Counted from the first letter of the stretch, positions 37,570 through 48,283 are shown. The stretch: DNA of 64,000 bases from Rhodocytophaga rosea (GCF_010119975.1 NZ_CP048222.1:1571501-1635500), one strand, 5' to 3'. Notes: a model not told the origin generated them from the letters alone. Program-made: numbers and translations.

Positions 37570-37641
37570 GAATGAATTGAATGTTGGTTAATTGGTTCTC
37601 TTCAGCTATTGCCGCAAGAATTCTATATTTTCATTGCTTAC

Positions 37642-37666
37642 TTTCTTTGTAGCAATTACAAAGAAA
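37642..37666 (-). promoter_or_regulatory. Hairpin between lutB and lutC
   Basis: TTTCTTTGTA (37642-37651), 5-nt loop, and TACAAAGAAA (37657-37666) form a perfect 10-bp stem in the 191-bp gap of the lut operon. No T-run follows on the minus strand. It may be a processing or attenuation hairpin that sets lutC level; that is inference. Confidence 0.35.
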
Positions 37667-37760
37667 CCTGAGTTCAGCGAAGCTAAAGTAAGGTCAGCGC
37701 AATGGTAATTTAGTGCTTAATTAATATTATAATGTAAAGACACTTTACAGTTTTATTTCT

Positions 37761-39146
37761 TTAACTTTTATCATCTTTATTCTTTTCATACCATTCAGAA
37801 AAAGACTCTTTTGGGCCGTCGGGCATATCGCGCCCTTTGTACCAGGGATTGAGTTTATTATTAATAGCGATAGGAATATTCTTTAACACCCACCTGCCGG
37901 CCTTCCCTGCTGCTGTATAAGAACCTGGGGAAGATAAAGTCCATGACATGGCTTTCATGCCCAGGGCTTTGGTATTGGCTGCATAGCCTTCTTTTACTAT
38001 TTCCTGCCGCCACTTATAGAGCTGGTCATGGATGTTGATTTTGACCGGGCACACATTGGAACACGAACCACACAAAGTAGAGGCAAAAGGCAGATCAGCA
38101 TGGCGCTTCATATCCAGGTTAGGAGCCAGAATCGCCCCAATAGGTCCGGAAATGGTATTATGATAGCTGAGGCCACCACTTTTTCGGTATACCGGACAGG
38201 TGTTCATACAAGCCCCGCATTTGATACATTTTAGAGAATCCCGAAAATCTGCCCTGCCTAACTGTCTGCTTCTTCCGGCATCTACCAGGATCATATGCAT
38301 TTCCTGGCCTTTTCTCGGCTTTTTGAAATGACTGGAATAAATCGTAATAGGCTGTCCGGTAGCACTTCTGGCCAGTAAGCGTAAAAATACACCCAGGTGC
38401 TTCTTCTGCGGAATAATTTTTTCGATGCCCATCGATGCAATTTGCACTTCGGATAAATGAGCGCCCATATCGGCATTTCCTTCGTTGGTACATACCACAT
38501 ACTCACCGGTTTCTGCTACGGCAAAATTTACCCCTGTCAGGGCAGCTCGCCTGGTCATAAATATATTCCGTAAATGTTTACGGGCTACTCTGGTGAGCAA
38601 AGTGGGATCAGATAAGCCTTTTTCAGTGCCCAAATGCTCATGGAATAATTCACCGATTTCTTCTTTCCGCTTATGGATGCAGGGCAATACAATGTGGCTG
38701 GGTGGTTCGTTGTCGATTTGCTGAATGTATTCTCCTAAGTCAGAATTAATCACATCAATTCCCCGTTCAGCCAGGTATTCATTCAACTGGCATTCTTCGG
38801 TGAGCATGGATTTACTTTTTACCATCTCGGTAAATCCTTTTGCTTTCAGAATGGAATACACAATCTCATTGTGCTCCTGGGCACTATCTGCCCAATGTAC
38901 CGTAATTCCATTCTTCTGAAGATTGGCCTCGAATTGCAGCAGGTATTCATGCAGGTTAGAAATTACATTGCTTTTGATTTGAGAGGCTGCTTCCCGTAAT
39001 TCTTCCCACTCAGGAATATTTTTGGCCGCTTTGTCGCGTTTCTGCCGGATCCACCATAGAGAGCCATCATGCCAGTTTACCCGCTCCTCATCTTTTATAA
39101 AATCTTCGGCTAAGGCCGCATGGTCTTTAGTTCCGTTTGGTTTCAT
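37761..39146 (-). CDS. lutB: Lactate utilisation protein B (iron-sulfur)
   Basis: A 461-residue protein of the LutB/YkgF type. The N-terminal half is a LUD domain (MTRRAALTGVNFAVAETGEYV). The C-terminal half has two 4Fe-4S clusters: CIKCGACMNTCPVYR and CGSCSNVCPVKI. In family knowledge it is the electron-transfer subunit joining LutA and LutC. The ATG at 39146 overlaps lutA's stop by 4 bp (ATGA), so translation is coupled. Confidence 0.94.
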   Translation of the reverse strand: MKPNGTKDHAALAEDFIKDEERVNWHDGSLWWIRQKRDKAAKNIPEWEELREAASQIKSNVISNLHEYLLQFEANLQKNGITVHWADSAQEHNEIVYSILKAKGFTEMVKSKSMLTEECQLNEYLAERGIDVINSDLGEYIQQIDNEPPSHIVLPCIHKRKEEIGELFHEHLGTEKGLSDPTLLTRVARKHLRNIFMTRRAALTGVNFAVAETGEYVVCTNEGNADMGAHLSEVQIASMGIEKIIPQKKHLGVFLRLLARSATGQPITIYSSHFKKPRKGQEMHMILVDAGRSRQLGRADFRDSLKCIKCGACMNTCPVYRKSGGLSYHNTISGPIGAILAPNLDMKRHADLPFASTLCGSCSNVCPVKINIHDQLYKWRQEIVKEGYAANTKALGMKAMSWTLSSPGSYTAAGKAGRWVLKNIPIAINNKLNPWYKGRDMPDGPKESFSEWYEKNKDDKS

Positions 39147-39898
39147 CGTGTTGAATTTAATATCTGGGCAATGTGTACCACTTTTACTTTGCTTCTTTTT
39201 CTATGAAGAATGCCTTCCATATGCATCAGGCAGGAAAGGTCTGGGGAGGTAATGTATTCCGCTCCGTTTTTGATATGATCATTTACCCGGTCTTTACCCA
39301 TTTTTACAGATACAGCCTCTTCAGCTATACAAAATGTACCTCCAAAGCCGCAACATTCATCCGGACGTTCCAGGCTTACCAGTTCCAGGTCTTGTACCAT
39401 GTGTAATAAGTGTGCGGGTTTAGAAAAAGGAGCAGCATTTAATTCGCTCATTTGTGCCAGATGCAGTCCTCTCAAGCCATGGCAGCTTTGATGGATGCCC
39501 ACTTTGTGCGGAAACCTGGCATTCAGCTTTTCTACCTTCAGAATATCCGTTAAAAACTCCACCAGTTCGTATACCTTAGATCGTACTGAAACAGCTAGTT
39601 GTTCATTCTCAGGCGCATGCAGGTGGTCTTTTACGTGCAATACACAACTGGCCGAAGGAGCCACGATATAATCAAAACTGGCAAAGTTTTCTATAAACAG
39701 GTCATTGCATTTCTGGGTCAGGTGTTCAAAACCGGAATTGGCCATAGGCTGTCCGCAGCAAGTTTGTTTGGAGGGATACACCACATCCACATTTAACTTC
39801 TGCAGTAATTCCAGGGTAGCAATGGCTGCCTGCGGATACAGTTGATTTACATAACAGGGAATAAAAAGCCCAACGGTCATAGAAGGAGGTTTTAACAA
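39143..39898 (-). CDS. lutA: Lactate utilisation protein A (CCG-domain oxidase subunit)
   Basis: A 251-residue protein of the LutA/YkgE type with two CCG-type cysteine-rich domains: one around KQTCCGQPMANSG, preceded by an N-terminal GLFIPCYVNQL, and one around DECCGFGGTFC with CHG upstream. These bind the heterodisulfide-reductase-like iron-sulfur or related centre used in lactate oxidation to pyruvate. It is first in the operon and overlaps lutB by 4 bp. No clear Bacteroidota promoter box is seen upstream, and no lactate regulator is adjacent. Confidence 0.94.
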   Translation of the reverse strand: MLKPPSMTVGLFIPCYVNQLYPQAAIATLELLQKLNVDVVYPSKQTCCGQPMANSGFEHLTQKCNDLFIENFASFDYIVAPSASCVLHVKDHLHAPENEQLAVSVRSKVYELVEFLTDILKVEKLNARFPHKVGIHQSCHGLRGLHLAQMSELNAAPFSKPAHLLHMVQDLELVSLERPDECCGFGGTFCIAEEAVSVKMGKDRVNDHIKNGAEYITSPDLSCLMHMEGILHRKRSKVKVVHIAQILNSTR

Positions 39899-40099
39899 AG
39901 AAATATAAATATACTTTTTCTAAATAGGAATTTATCTATAGTTTTCTTTTTATTCTGCCATTCAGATATAAAGTTTGTACAACAAGTTTGCGTTACCTTG
40001 TTCAATAAAGGTTCAACCATATACAAAGGCTAGGATAACAAAAAATATTTTTGTGCATTTTCACTGGAAATGGTATTCGGAAGTAGTTCTGAAGGATAA

Positions 40100-41272
40100 T
40101 TATTCTATTGGTTTATTGAGTAAAGAAAGGGCAGCTTCCGAAAGAAATTCTGCACCATAGCTGATACAGGCTTCATCAACAATCATCCTGGGATGATGCA
40201 GAAAATAACTCTCCTGCCCTGAATTCCTCGCCCCTAAAAAGTAAAACATAGAAGGGACTTTTCTGGAATAAAAAGCAAAATCTTCGCCTCCTAATATGGC
40301 CTCAGTTTCTATCACATTTTCTTTGCTGAACAAGGTTTGCAGCGTTGGTTCGAGTTGCTTATGCACAGCTTTGTCGTTTACTACACTTGGGTAATCGAGT
40401 AAATGGTCAACCTCAATGGTTGCCCCAAATGTGGCGGCTATTCCTTTTGCGATTGTTTCGAGCTTGTCTTTTACCTGTTGGTAGGTGGTAAGGTCCAAAG
40501 CCCTGATCGTTCCCTCCAGAATAACTTTATCGGCAATAATATTAGGAGCCACTCCCCCACTAATTTTGGTAAAAGAAATGACCACCGGCTCCATCGGATT
40601 GGTATACCTTGTAATTACCGATTGCACCGCTTGAATCACACTGCTGGAGATAAAAATAGCATCAATAGCCAGATGGGGAGCTGCCCCTGCATGTCCGCCT
40701 TTCCCATGTATAGTTATTCGGAAGAAATTAGCACAGGCTAAAGCTTGGCCTAGTTTATACGCTATTTTTCCTACCGGAAGAAGCGGATGCACATGTAATC
40801 CGAGCGAATAGTGTACTCCCTCTAACTCATTGGCATCTACCATCCGCTGTCCGCCTGACTTTCTTTCCGGATCATCATAATTGCCTTCTTCCGAGGGTTG
40901 GAAGATGAATTTAACTGTTCCATTAAACTCTTTTTGTTTCAGTAAATGCGCAGCTCCGATCAACATTGTGGTGTGTACATCATGACCGCAGGCATGCATC
41001 TTTCCATCTACCTGGGAGGTAAATTCCAGGCCTGTTTCTTCCTTAATAGGCAACGCATCCATATCGGCTCTGAGCGCAACGCAGGGTCCGGTTCCTTTGG
41101 AAAGGGTGGCAATCACGCCTGTTTTAGCTACGCCTGCTCTGTAAGAGATAGCTAATGCATCCAATTCCTGGCAAACAAGCGCTGCCGTCTTATACTCCTG
41201 ATAGCCTAATTCCGGCTGTTGATGAATTTGTCTGCGGATATGTATTAACCGTTGATTGAGTGCATTTTCCAT
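40100..41272 (-). CDS. M20-family metallo-amidohydrolase
   Basis: A 390-residue M20D-type amidohydrolase similar in layout to hippurate/N-acyl amino-acid hydrolases: IHQQPELGYQEYKTA at the start, ALRADMDALPIKEETG (metal-associated Asp), HACGHDVHTTMLIGA (metal His and Asp), FQPSEEG (catalytic Glu) and ILGGEDFAFYSRKVP near the end. The dimerisation domain (AHAGAAPHLAIDA region) is in the middle. It hydrolyses the amide of an N-acyl amino acid or related compound; exact substrate unknown. No signal peptide, so it is cytoplasmic. It lies 200 bp upstream of lutA on the same strand, so it might be transcribed into the lut operon, but the gap is long. Confidence 0.93.
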   Translation of the reverse strand: MENALNQRLIHIRRQIHQQPELGYQEYKTAALVCQELDALAISYRAGVAKTGVIATLSKGTGPCVALRADMDALPIKEETGLEFTSQVDGKMHACGHDVHTTMLIGAAHLLKQKEFNGTVKFIFQPSEEGNYDDPERKSGGQRMVDANELEGVHYSLGLHVHPLLPVGKIAYKLGQALACANFFRITIHGKGGHAGAAPHLAIDAIFISSSVIQAVQSVITRYTNPMEPVVISFTKISGGVAPNIIADKVILEGTIRALDLTTYQQVKDKLETIAKGIAATFGATIEVDHLLDYPSVVNDKAVHKQLEPTLQTLFSKENVIETEAILGGEDFAFYSRKVPSMFYFLGARNSGQESYFLHHPRMIVDEACISYGAEFLSEAALSLLNKPIE

Positions 41273-41434
41273 AATGTAACTGAATTAAGATAGAAGGTGA
41301 TTGGCATTTTTATCCTTCAATTTCTACTGCGTAATCGGTATTTCCAAATTTGGCAGACAAAAGAAACAGCCATACAGGAATAGAGCCAGATAATAATTTC
41401 TTTATATATAGTGGACTTTGTCAACTATTTGAAA

Positions 41435-41442
41435 TATATTTG
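41435..41442 (+). promoter_or_regulatory. Bacteroidota -7 box TATATTTG before MarR gene
   Basis: An exact TAnnTTTG lies 35 bp upstream of the MarR-like ATG, with a TTTG at 41417-41420 that could be the -33 element though its spacing (14 bp) is short. Confidence 0.5.
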
Positions 41443-41477
41443 TAACATGATTAGCATAGGCCCATTGCGACTGTAAG

Positions 41478-41948
41478 ATGGAAGAAACAAATAGTGTAGT
41501 CCAGCATATCAGGGCGTTCAACCGCTTTTATACTGACCTTATCGGACTATTAAATAAGAACCTGCTTAATAGTAACTATTCATTAGTGGAGGTACGTATT
41601 CTTTATGAAATACATATCAGAGAAAGCTGCCAGGCCTCTCAAATCATGACGGCGATACATATCGATAAGAGCTATTTAAGCCGCCTGCTAAAAAAAATGG
41701 AGAAAGCAGATCTCATTAAAAAGAGTCCCTCTGCGCAGGATGCAAGAGCACATTTACTTACCCTTACCCAAAAAGGCAGGGAAGTATTTTTAAAGCTGAA
41801 CCAGGCATCGGATAAACAGATAGAAGGACTGATCAGCGCATTATCTCCTAAAAAGCAGCAGGCTATAGTCGGCCACATGCAATCAATCATGAATCTATTA
41901 ACAATCAATTCTGCTGAACATGATAGCAACAGCCATCAAACTGAATGA
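41478..41948 (+). CDS. MarR-family regulator (N-terminal part of a usually fused MarR-GNAT protein)
   Basis: A 156-residue winged-helix protein: YSLVEVRILYEIHIRESCQASQ, then IDKSYLSRLLKKMEKADLI as the recognition helix, and SAQDARAHLLTLTQKGREV as the wing. In many bacteria this exact MarR type is the N-terminal half of a bifunctional HTH/GNAT protein of about 310 residues. Here the frame stops at 41948, 29 bp after the GNAT frame opens at 41920 in another phase. It may be a genuine two-gene version, coupled by overlap, or a frameshift of the fused gene. As a MarR protein it probably represses its own operon. Confidence 0.88.
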   Translation: MEETNSVVQHIRAFNRFYTDLIGLLNKNLLNSNYSLVEVRILYEIHIRESCQASQIMTAIHIDKSYLSRLLKKMEKADLIKKSPSAQDARAHLLTLTQKGREVFLKLNQASDKQIEGLISALSPKKQQAIVGHMQSIMNLLTINSAEHDSNSHQTE

Positions 41949-42432
41949 TATTAAGATACGGCAAGAACTTCAGCCTGGAGATCTGGGCTATATTGCATAT
42001 CTGCATGGCTGGCTTTATTCGAAGGAGCTAGGCTATGGGCCTAATTTTGAACGATATGTTTTAGAAGGGCTTTCAGAAGTCGCCCGGCAGTATAACCCAT
42101 CCAAGGATAGAGTTTGGATGTGTGAGCATGCGGGAAAAATTATCGGGTGTCTGATTGGCCTTCACAGAGAAGAAGATTGTGTACAATTGCGTTATTTTAT
42201 CTTTCTACCAGAATACCGTGGCATTGGATTAGGGAAGAAAATGATGGATGAATTTATGGAGTATATGCAAGAGAAGAACTATAGAAAAGCATATTTATTA
42301 ACCACCCAGGAGCAGCAAGCGGCTATTTCCCTATATACCAGGTATGGCTTTCAATTGGTAGAGGAAAAAAGCTCTACGGCGTTTGATAAGCTGCTGGTAG
42401 AAAGAAAATATACCTTAGCTATATCTCAGTAA
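41920..42432 (+). CDS. GNAT acetyltransferase (C-terminal part of a usually fused MarR-GNAT protein)
   Basis: A 170-residue GNAT domain. IRQELQPGDLGYIAYLHGWLYSKELGYG and FERYVLEG match the linker and start of the GNAT half in bifunctional MarR-GNAT proteins. Motif A is LRYFIFLPEYRGIGLGKKMMDEF, holding the acetyl-CoA pyrophosphate loop; motif B contains AAISLYTRYGFQLVEE. It overlaps the MarR gene by 29 bp in a different phase. The acceptor of the acetyl group is unknown. It is followed by the convergent sugE gene. Confidence 0.88.
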   Translation: MIATAIKLNDIKIRQELQPGDLGYIAYLHGWLYSKELGYGPNFERYVLEGLSEVARQYNPSKDRVWMCEHAGKIIGCLIGLHREEDCVQLRYFIFLPEYRGIGLGKKMMDEFMEYMQEKNYRKAYLLTTQEQQAAISLYTRYGFQLVEEKSSTAFDKLLVERKYTLAISQ

Positions 42433-42502
42433 TAAAAAAGCCATCAATTTCACTTCCAGCCATAATTGTATTGCCAGGCAAAGAATGTGTACTTTTAGTT
42501 TA

Positions 42503-42829
42503 CTAATGCGATACCGACTTTAATCCGATAATTGATCCTATCAGTGTTAACAGGAAAAAAATCCGCCAGAAACTAGCCGGATCTTTAAATACAAAAATTC
42601 CCATTAAGGCAGTGCCAACAGCTCCGATTCCTGTCCATACGGCATAAGCTGTACCAATGGGCAAGCTTTGGGCAGCTTTCATCAACAACACCATGCTGAT
42701 CGTTAAGGAAACAAAAAATCCACCATACCAAAAATAAACTTCATTCCCTACCGCTTCTTTCGCTTTTCCCAGGCAAGAAGCAAAAGCTACTTCAAATAAT
42801 CCGGCAATAATCAATATAATCCAATTCAT
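42503..42829 (-). CDS. sugE: SugE/Gdx-type small multidrug resistance exporter
   Basis: A 108-residue, four-helix membrane protein of the SMR family. Helix 1 has the essential glutamate in AGLFEVAFASCLGKAKE (Glu13), and LPIGTAYAVWTGIGAVGTALMGI is the helix 3 signature. The Gly-Thr-Ala-Tyr-Ala-x-Trp-Thr-Gly pattern is the SugE subtype, many members of which are guanidinium exporters (Gdx) working as antiparallel dimers in exchange for protons. No guanidine riboswitch is recognised upstream. It stands alone, convergent with the GNAT gene. Confidence 0.88.
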   Translation of the reverse strand: MNWIILIIAGLFEVAFASCLGKAKEAVGNEVYFWYGGFFVSLTISMVLLMKAAQSLPIGTAYAVWTGIGAVGTALMGIFVFKDPASFWRIFFLLTLIGSIIGLKSVSH

Positions 42830-42977
42830 CGCTTAATTTTATTTACAAAGATGGGCAAGAGAATTGAATAATAAATTTTACACATGATAAAAATGAAGAA
42901 GCCCTTCTGATTTCTGCTCTGATCCTGCCCAAGCTGACTTGTATGTTACCTGGAAAGGGGCAATTTGACCTAAAGCT

Positions 42978-45533
42978 TTATTTAATCTTATACATGATGA
43001 GCTTTTTTATACTCAGATATCGTTTGGTTGTTACACGAACAAAGTAAAGACCGTTTGGAAGATGCGAGCCATCAAATTCCAGGGTGCATACAGCCCCGGT
43101 TTCTTTCTTCTGTTCTACTATTCTATCCATGGTTGTGCCCTGCCCATTATATATTTCTACCAGCACATCTCCAGGTTCTGGCATCGTAAAACTTAACTTT
43201 ACCTGTTTGGAAAAAGGATTGGGATAGGCTATAATATCAAAATTGGGGTCAACAGATCTGTGTTTCGAACCAGTTATCGTGAGCGCAGGGGCAATATAAG
43301 GCGATAGTCTGGTACCAGGGATGGGCCGCTCCAGGGTGCCACTAGGCAATTGCCAGCCCACCGCCAGATTATCTCCGCCTGTGCCTTCTTTTTGCAGGGC
43401 TTCAATGTAATAGCGCCGCTTTCCCTGCAAATAAATGCCTTCGGATTGCTGGCTGGTAAATCGAATCCATTCCCTGGGATTGGTGCGTGCTGAAAAAACC
43501 AGTCTCCGTTTATTAGCCGGATTATCATCTGTACTCAGCCATAGCTCACTATTTTCATCGCCGGTCAACCAGAAAGTATATTCTCCGCTGGAAGGCGGAC
43601 AAATATACCCCCTGATTCTTGCGCCAAAGTTATCTGCCGTATTGATAGGCGCTTCAAATATAGTTAGCTGAGATGTAGTGGTGGGAGGCGTATTTACCGG
43701 TATGGAAGCAACGCTTGTACCAGGTATATTTGCCCAGTATTCCTGTACTATTTTACCGTTTGCTGCACACTCCTGTGGAATATTACCTACATTAGACAAG
43801 GCATATACTTCGCTGCTGAGCAGGGCTCTGTTATATACCCTTACTTCATCTATCCTTCCATGAATTCCTCCCCCGCCTATATTACCTATTTTTAAACCAC
43901 CCCAGGCCTTAGGAGGCAGCATTCCAATTTTGGTTGCGAATAATTGTCCGTTTTTATAGAATTTACCTATGCCTCCTTCATAGGTAAATACAAAGTGCTG
44001 CCATTTATTGATCTCTACTGTACCAGCTGGCAGTTCTGTGCCGGTAAACCGGTTGGCAACATCAGTTCCTACAAAACCTTCGCCTGCCAGATTTGTATGA
44101 AACATAAAACCTCCCCAGCCAATAGCAGACAATATCTGATGCCGGGAAGTACCCAGAGAGAAAGGATATAGCCACCAGGCTACTGAAAAATTGGAAGGTT
44201 TCCAGGTTAAAGTAGGTACATTGATGTATTTACCTTGCAGGTCATTAAATTGTAAGGCTCCCTGCACCTTACCTTCAGTAGTCCAGATGGGTGAATTGAT
44301 AAGGGTACCAGTATTATTGCTTCCGGATTGATCTGCCGCTATATTTCCACTGGTTTCATTTAAGGGCCAGTATCCGGCCAATCCATTGTTCAAAGTATTA
44401 CTGGCAACCACATAGGGAGAAAGCCTGAAACCAGGTATGGGTCTTTCAAATACTCCACCACCTGGCAGTTGCCAGCCTACCGCCAGGTGGTCGCCCCCTG
44501 AGCCTTCTTTGTGCAGGGCTTCGATATAATATTTCTGTCCTTCCTGCAAGTATATAGGCGAAGATTGCTGTGAGGGAAACTTTGTCCACTGACGCGAGCT
44601 TGTCCACGAAGAGACAAAGGCTATCCTTTGTTTATTAGCCGGATTATCGTCTGTGCTCAGCCATAGTTCACTGTTATCATCACTGGCAATCCAGAAAATA
44701 TAACTGCCACTCACTGGTGTATGGATAAACGCTCTTACTCTGCTGCCATAATTATTAGCTACATTTGCAGGACTTTCAAACTGCAAAAGCGGAGAGGTGG
44801 AAGCAGGAGGCGTATTAACAGGTATATTGGCCAGAGTGGTTCCGGGTACAATCGCCCACAATTCCCGTATAATGGGTGCGAAAGGAATGGCCTGCACTTG
44901 TACACCTTTCGACCAGAGGGTGCCTTTCCGGGTAAATATCGTAAAATAATAAGTCAGGTTATTAGTCAGATTGGTTATCGTTTGAGGAGCTGCCGTGCCT
45001 TTATATACTACTTTTCCCCTATCAAAAGCCGTAGCAAAACCCTGAAAATTCAGATTTGCCTGATACGCACTTCCATCACCTTTGGGAACCCCGGCAACAG
45101 AAGCACCTGCTTTCGCTACAATCAAAACTTCATCAAAACTATTGGGATTGGTCCAGTTGAGCGTGATCTGTTTGTTGCCAGCAATAGCAGTAGCATTATT
45201 TACATTATCTACCAGAGAAAAACAATCAGGCTGCATAAATATACTCTGCGTTCCTGTTAAGCCTGCTCCATCTGTCACTTTTAATACAATCTCAAAAAAG
45301 TAGGTTTGTCCGTCGCATCCACCTTCCGGAGAAATAATAGTAGTAGATTCACGCAGGGTGTCTATCGCGCCAGGGTGTGTATGTGTGTTGTGGTGCTGTA
45401 TAGTTTGCCATTCATACAAAAGCTGGTTAGCAGTATGCTCTATATCGGTAACGGTAGCCCTTAAATTATATGTACTCTGCCCTACTATCGGATATACAGA
45501 ATTAGCTACCGGGCTTGTGATGGTAACCGCTGG
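42978..45533 (-). pseudogene. 3' part of split secreted protein: PA14-LamG-PA14-T9SS
   Basis: This frame continues the gene to its 5' side after a one-base shift at 45532-45535. It starts with PKD/Ig-like text (SPVANSVYPIVGQSTYNLRA, YEWQTIQ), an Fn3-like segment, then a PA14 domain (SGSYIFWIASDDNSELWLS), a LamG/concanavalin-type domain (GYWPLNETSGNIAADQSG to VRVYNRALL), a second PA14 (SGEYTFWLTGDENSELWLS) and a type A sorting domain (AYPNPFSKQVKLSF) ending in KLIMYKIK. PA14 and LamG domains bind sugars. The first usable codon is not a natural start and no signal peptide precedes it, so it is not an independent gene. Combined with the 5' part it makes about 1,515 residues. Confidence 0.85.
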
Positions 45534-47527
45534 GGAGTATTGTTTACAGATACAAACAACGTGTTGTTTACAGCACTGATGCCTTTGTTATTGGTTACTT
45601 TTAAGGTGATAATATATTTAGCTGGAATTCCGGCAGGTGCTATAAACGTATGGGTAGGATTAGCCAGTGTACTTACAGCCGTTCCATCTCCGAAATTCCA
45701 TTCATAAGTGAGAGCGGAATTTTCTGGGTCAGTAGAGTTACTGCCGGTAAATTGCACCTGCAAGGGACTCGGTCCATAGAATTTATCCATCGTAGCAACA
45801 GGTACCGGCGGACGGCTGGCACCATAATAAATCCGCCTGATTTCTGCGCCATCTATTCCCAAGTGTATATAAAACAGTCCGCCCAGGGTAGGATGAGTGG
45901 CCATGGATACCACAGAAGCGCCGGTACTGATAAAGTTTTTAACAGAAACCGGTTTATCATCGCCTGTCAGGGAAATATTGCGAATCCATCCAAGCCCATA
46001 ATCGCCATGGAAATAAGTATTTTTGTACTCTGGCGGAAAATCATTTCCAGTATAAAAAACACCTCCTGTAGAAGAACTCCCTCCAAACTGAGGGCCTGTT
46101 ACCGGAGAGCCTGAAGCACCAATATTAATCATAGCTGCCGCTTCTCCATTGAAAATTCCTGTCCGCGAAGGACCAGTTCCATGTTTCCAGTCTATAATTG
46201 GCCGGCTGTGAATAAATGTTTGTACAGAAGCAGGCAGACTTTGCGAGTTATCACAGGGATTTTTGAAACTAACTACTCCACTGGCAGTCGTTTGTTTGAT
46301 CAGGTCCTGAAAAGTAAAATACTGCTGACTGCAATTATTGGTCAGAAATAAGGGATTGGGAGTATACGGGTTTGATGTTTTGGTATTGCTGTATATTTCC
46401 TGCGCTTCTAATCCTTCAAAAATGGGCCATCCAAAATTCATTCCTGGTTTGGTTACTACATTAATTTCTTCCCAGGTATTCCAGCCAACATCCCCTACAT
46501 ACAACACACCCGGGTTGGCTGCTATGCGGTCGATACTTCCGGTACCTGGTTTTAAAGTTACCCGGAAAGGATTCCGCAAGCCTAAAGCCCATATTCTGGA
46601 ACGTACCGAATTTGGATTCGAGGGTTCATAAAACGGATTACTGGCAATACCTTCTCCGGTAAGCGGGTCTATGCGTAAAATTTTTCCGTTGAGGGATTCC
46701 AGCATCTGAGACCGGAGAGAGCCTACATCATGCAGGGGAGTAATAATACCATCAGCCAGTGCTCTGGAATAATAACTTTCTGAAGCACTGCCTACATCAG
46801 CCGAAGAAGGACTTGCCCCATCGCCGGTTGATATAAGCAAGGTGCCATCACTGCCAAATAACAAGGTACCCACCCCATGGGTTTTACTCAGTATTGGAAT
46901 GCCGGTAGTTCTGCTTTGGCCGATCAGAATTTTTCTGCTTGCCGGATCAACGCTGAATATATTTCCGGTTTTTGTAGCTGTATATTGGGTAAGCCTGCCA
47001 ATGGTAGCAGTAAAATATTCATTTGTAGCAGGCTTATACGAAGCAGTTCCGGCGGTCATTAAGTAGTGCCGGTCTACCACATACAGTACATAAAAAAAAC
47101 CATTGGTTTCAAATTGCGGATGTAAGGCAAAACCAAGCATACCATGGTCGTGCCAGCTGCCTACTTCCGGGCTAATATCCAGCAATAACTGTTTTTGATT
47201 GTTATTCACCACCCATACTTTACCGGTACGTTCCCACACAAACATATCGTTGCCATCCTTACTAAAGGTGAGCCCTACTGCCTCTTTATATTCAGTGGAG
47301 ATTACAGCTGAAGAGAATCCACCGGGAGGAAGCTGAGCTGCTACATTAGAGGAATTGGATACATGTAAGGTAAGGGCTAGTATGATATACAACCATACTC
47401 TATTACAGGAATATATCGAACTGATATTAATTCTCAGCCTTATACTGTTGCGTGATATATTCAAAAGAGATATAAAAAATGGGAATACATACTTCGTAAG
47501 TATTTTACCAGTAAAAATACAGCACAT
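45506..47527 (-). pseudogene. 5' part of split secreted protein: sugar-dehydrogenase-like beta-propeller plus PKD
   Basis: The N-terminus has a hydrophobic export segment (VWLYIILALTLHVSNSSNVAAQ) followed at once by LPPGGFSSAVISTEYKEAVGL, the start of a PQQ-dependent sugar/aldose-dehydrogenase-like beta-propeller (HDHGMLGFALHPQF; LNGKILRIDPLTGEGIASNPF; IWALGLRNPFR; NFGWPIFEGLE). A PKD domain follows (LTYEWNFGDGTAVS...PTHTF). The frame then ends in NNTPQRLPSQAR and a stop. At 45532-45535 the coding strand has CCCC; with one more C it would read NNTPPAVTITSPVAN and fuse with the downstream frame. So the gene is split by one base or by a sequencing error. The start at 47527 is the only ATG available; a shorter non-ATG start near the signal is possible. 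Confidence 0.85.
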
Positions 47528-48283
47528 ACATTGAAGATGGTTTTAGGTAGAATAATAATTGACAATATATACTGGCTAATGAAATTTATTATAAAAATCT
47601 AAGAAGCAAAACGAGATATAGCATTGCATATAAGTCGGGTATGCAGGAATAAATGACACAAAACGGCACAATTCACAGCAAGGCCTTATCTTAATTATAC
47701 GTTTGTACAAGGCATGGAATTACCGAGCCTTCCTCGGGGCTGATAAACAATTAATATTGAGATACATACGAGGGAGTTACGTATTAGTTTGACATACACA
47801 TAGCAAACTACTGGCAATCATTATCAAACTGTATAAAAGCATAAAAGGCGCTTATACAATTACAATTCTCGCAGACAAAGCATAAGAACAGATTTTAGCT
47901 GGCTAAAGATTAAGAGGGCCGGGCCCATGTATCAAAGGAAGATTTACTTATTCACAGGTTTTACTTAAATCTTGCCTCAAAGTACCAATGGCGATATTGA
48001 TTTTTTTCGTTGAGGAATGATCAACTCTTAAAAATAGGAAAGAAAGGTAACTAACTTAACAGACAAAATCAATAGTTTAATTAAGTATAATTCCTTAAAA
48101 ATAAGTATGTAACTATGGCAGATAAAAGTGTCGTATTTCAATATATAGGTGTCAAAGGATTTCCGCCGTCAATAAATATCTTCCATTTTGATTAAGGCTC
48201 CTGTTATCCATGGAAATGACAGTTGACCAATAGCCAGGTGATGTATATCAAAAATATCAACCCATGCAACAGGTATTTTCTTC
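47528..48283. other. Non-coding gap
   Basis: About 750 bp with no gene I can support; the longest plausible + strand frame (48115, 26 codons) has no signature. No strong repeat or terminator is evident. It includes the upstream region of the split sugar-dehydrogenase-like gene. Confidence 0.45.

Noticed and set aside
45082-45419. MYEWQTIQ as a real start of an independent PA14/LamG gene
   Set aside because: The start is an internal TTG in the middle of an Ig/PKD-like domain, with no signal peptide, and the same frame continues upstream to the one-base break.
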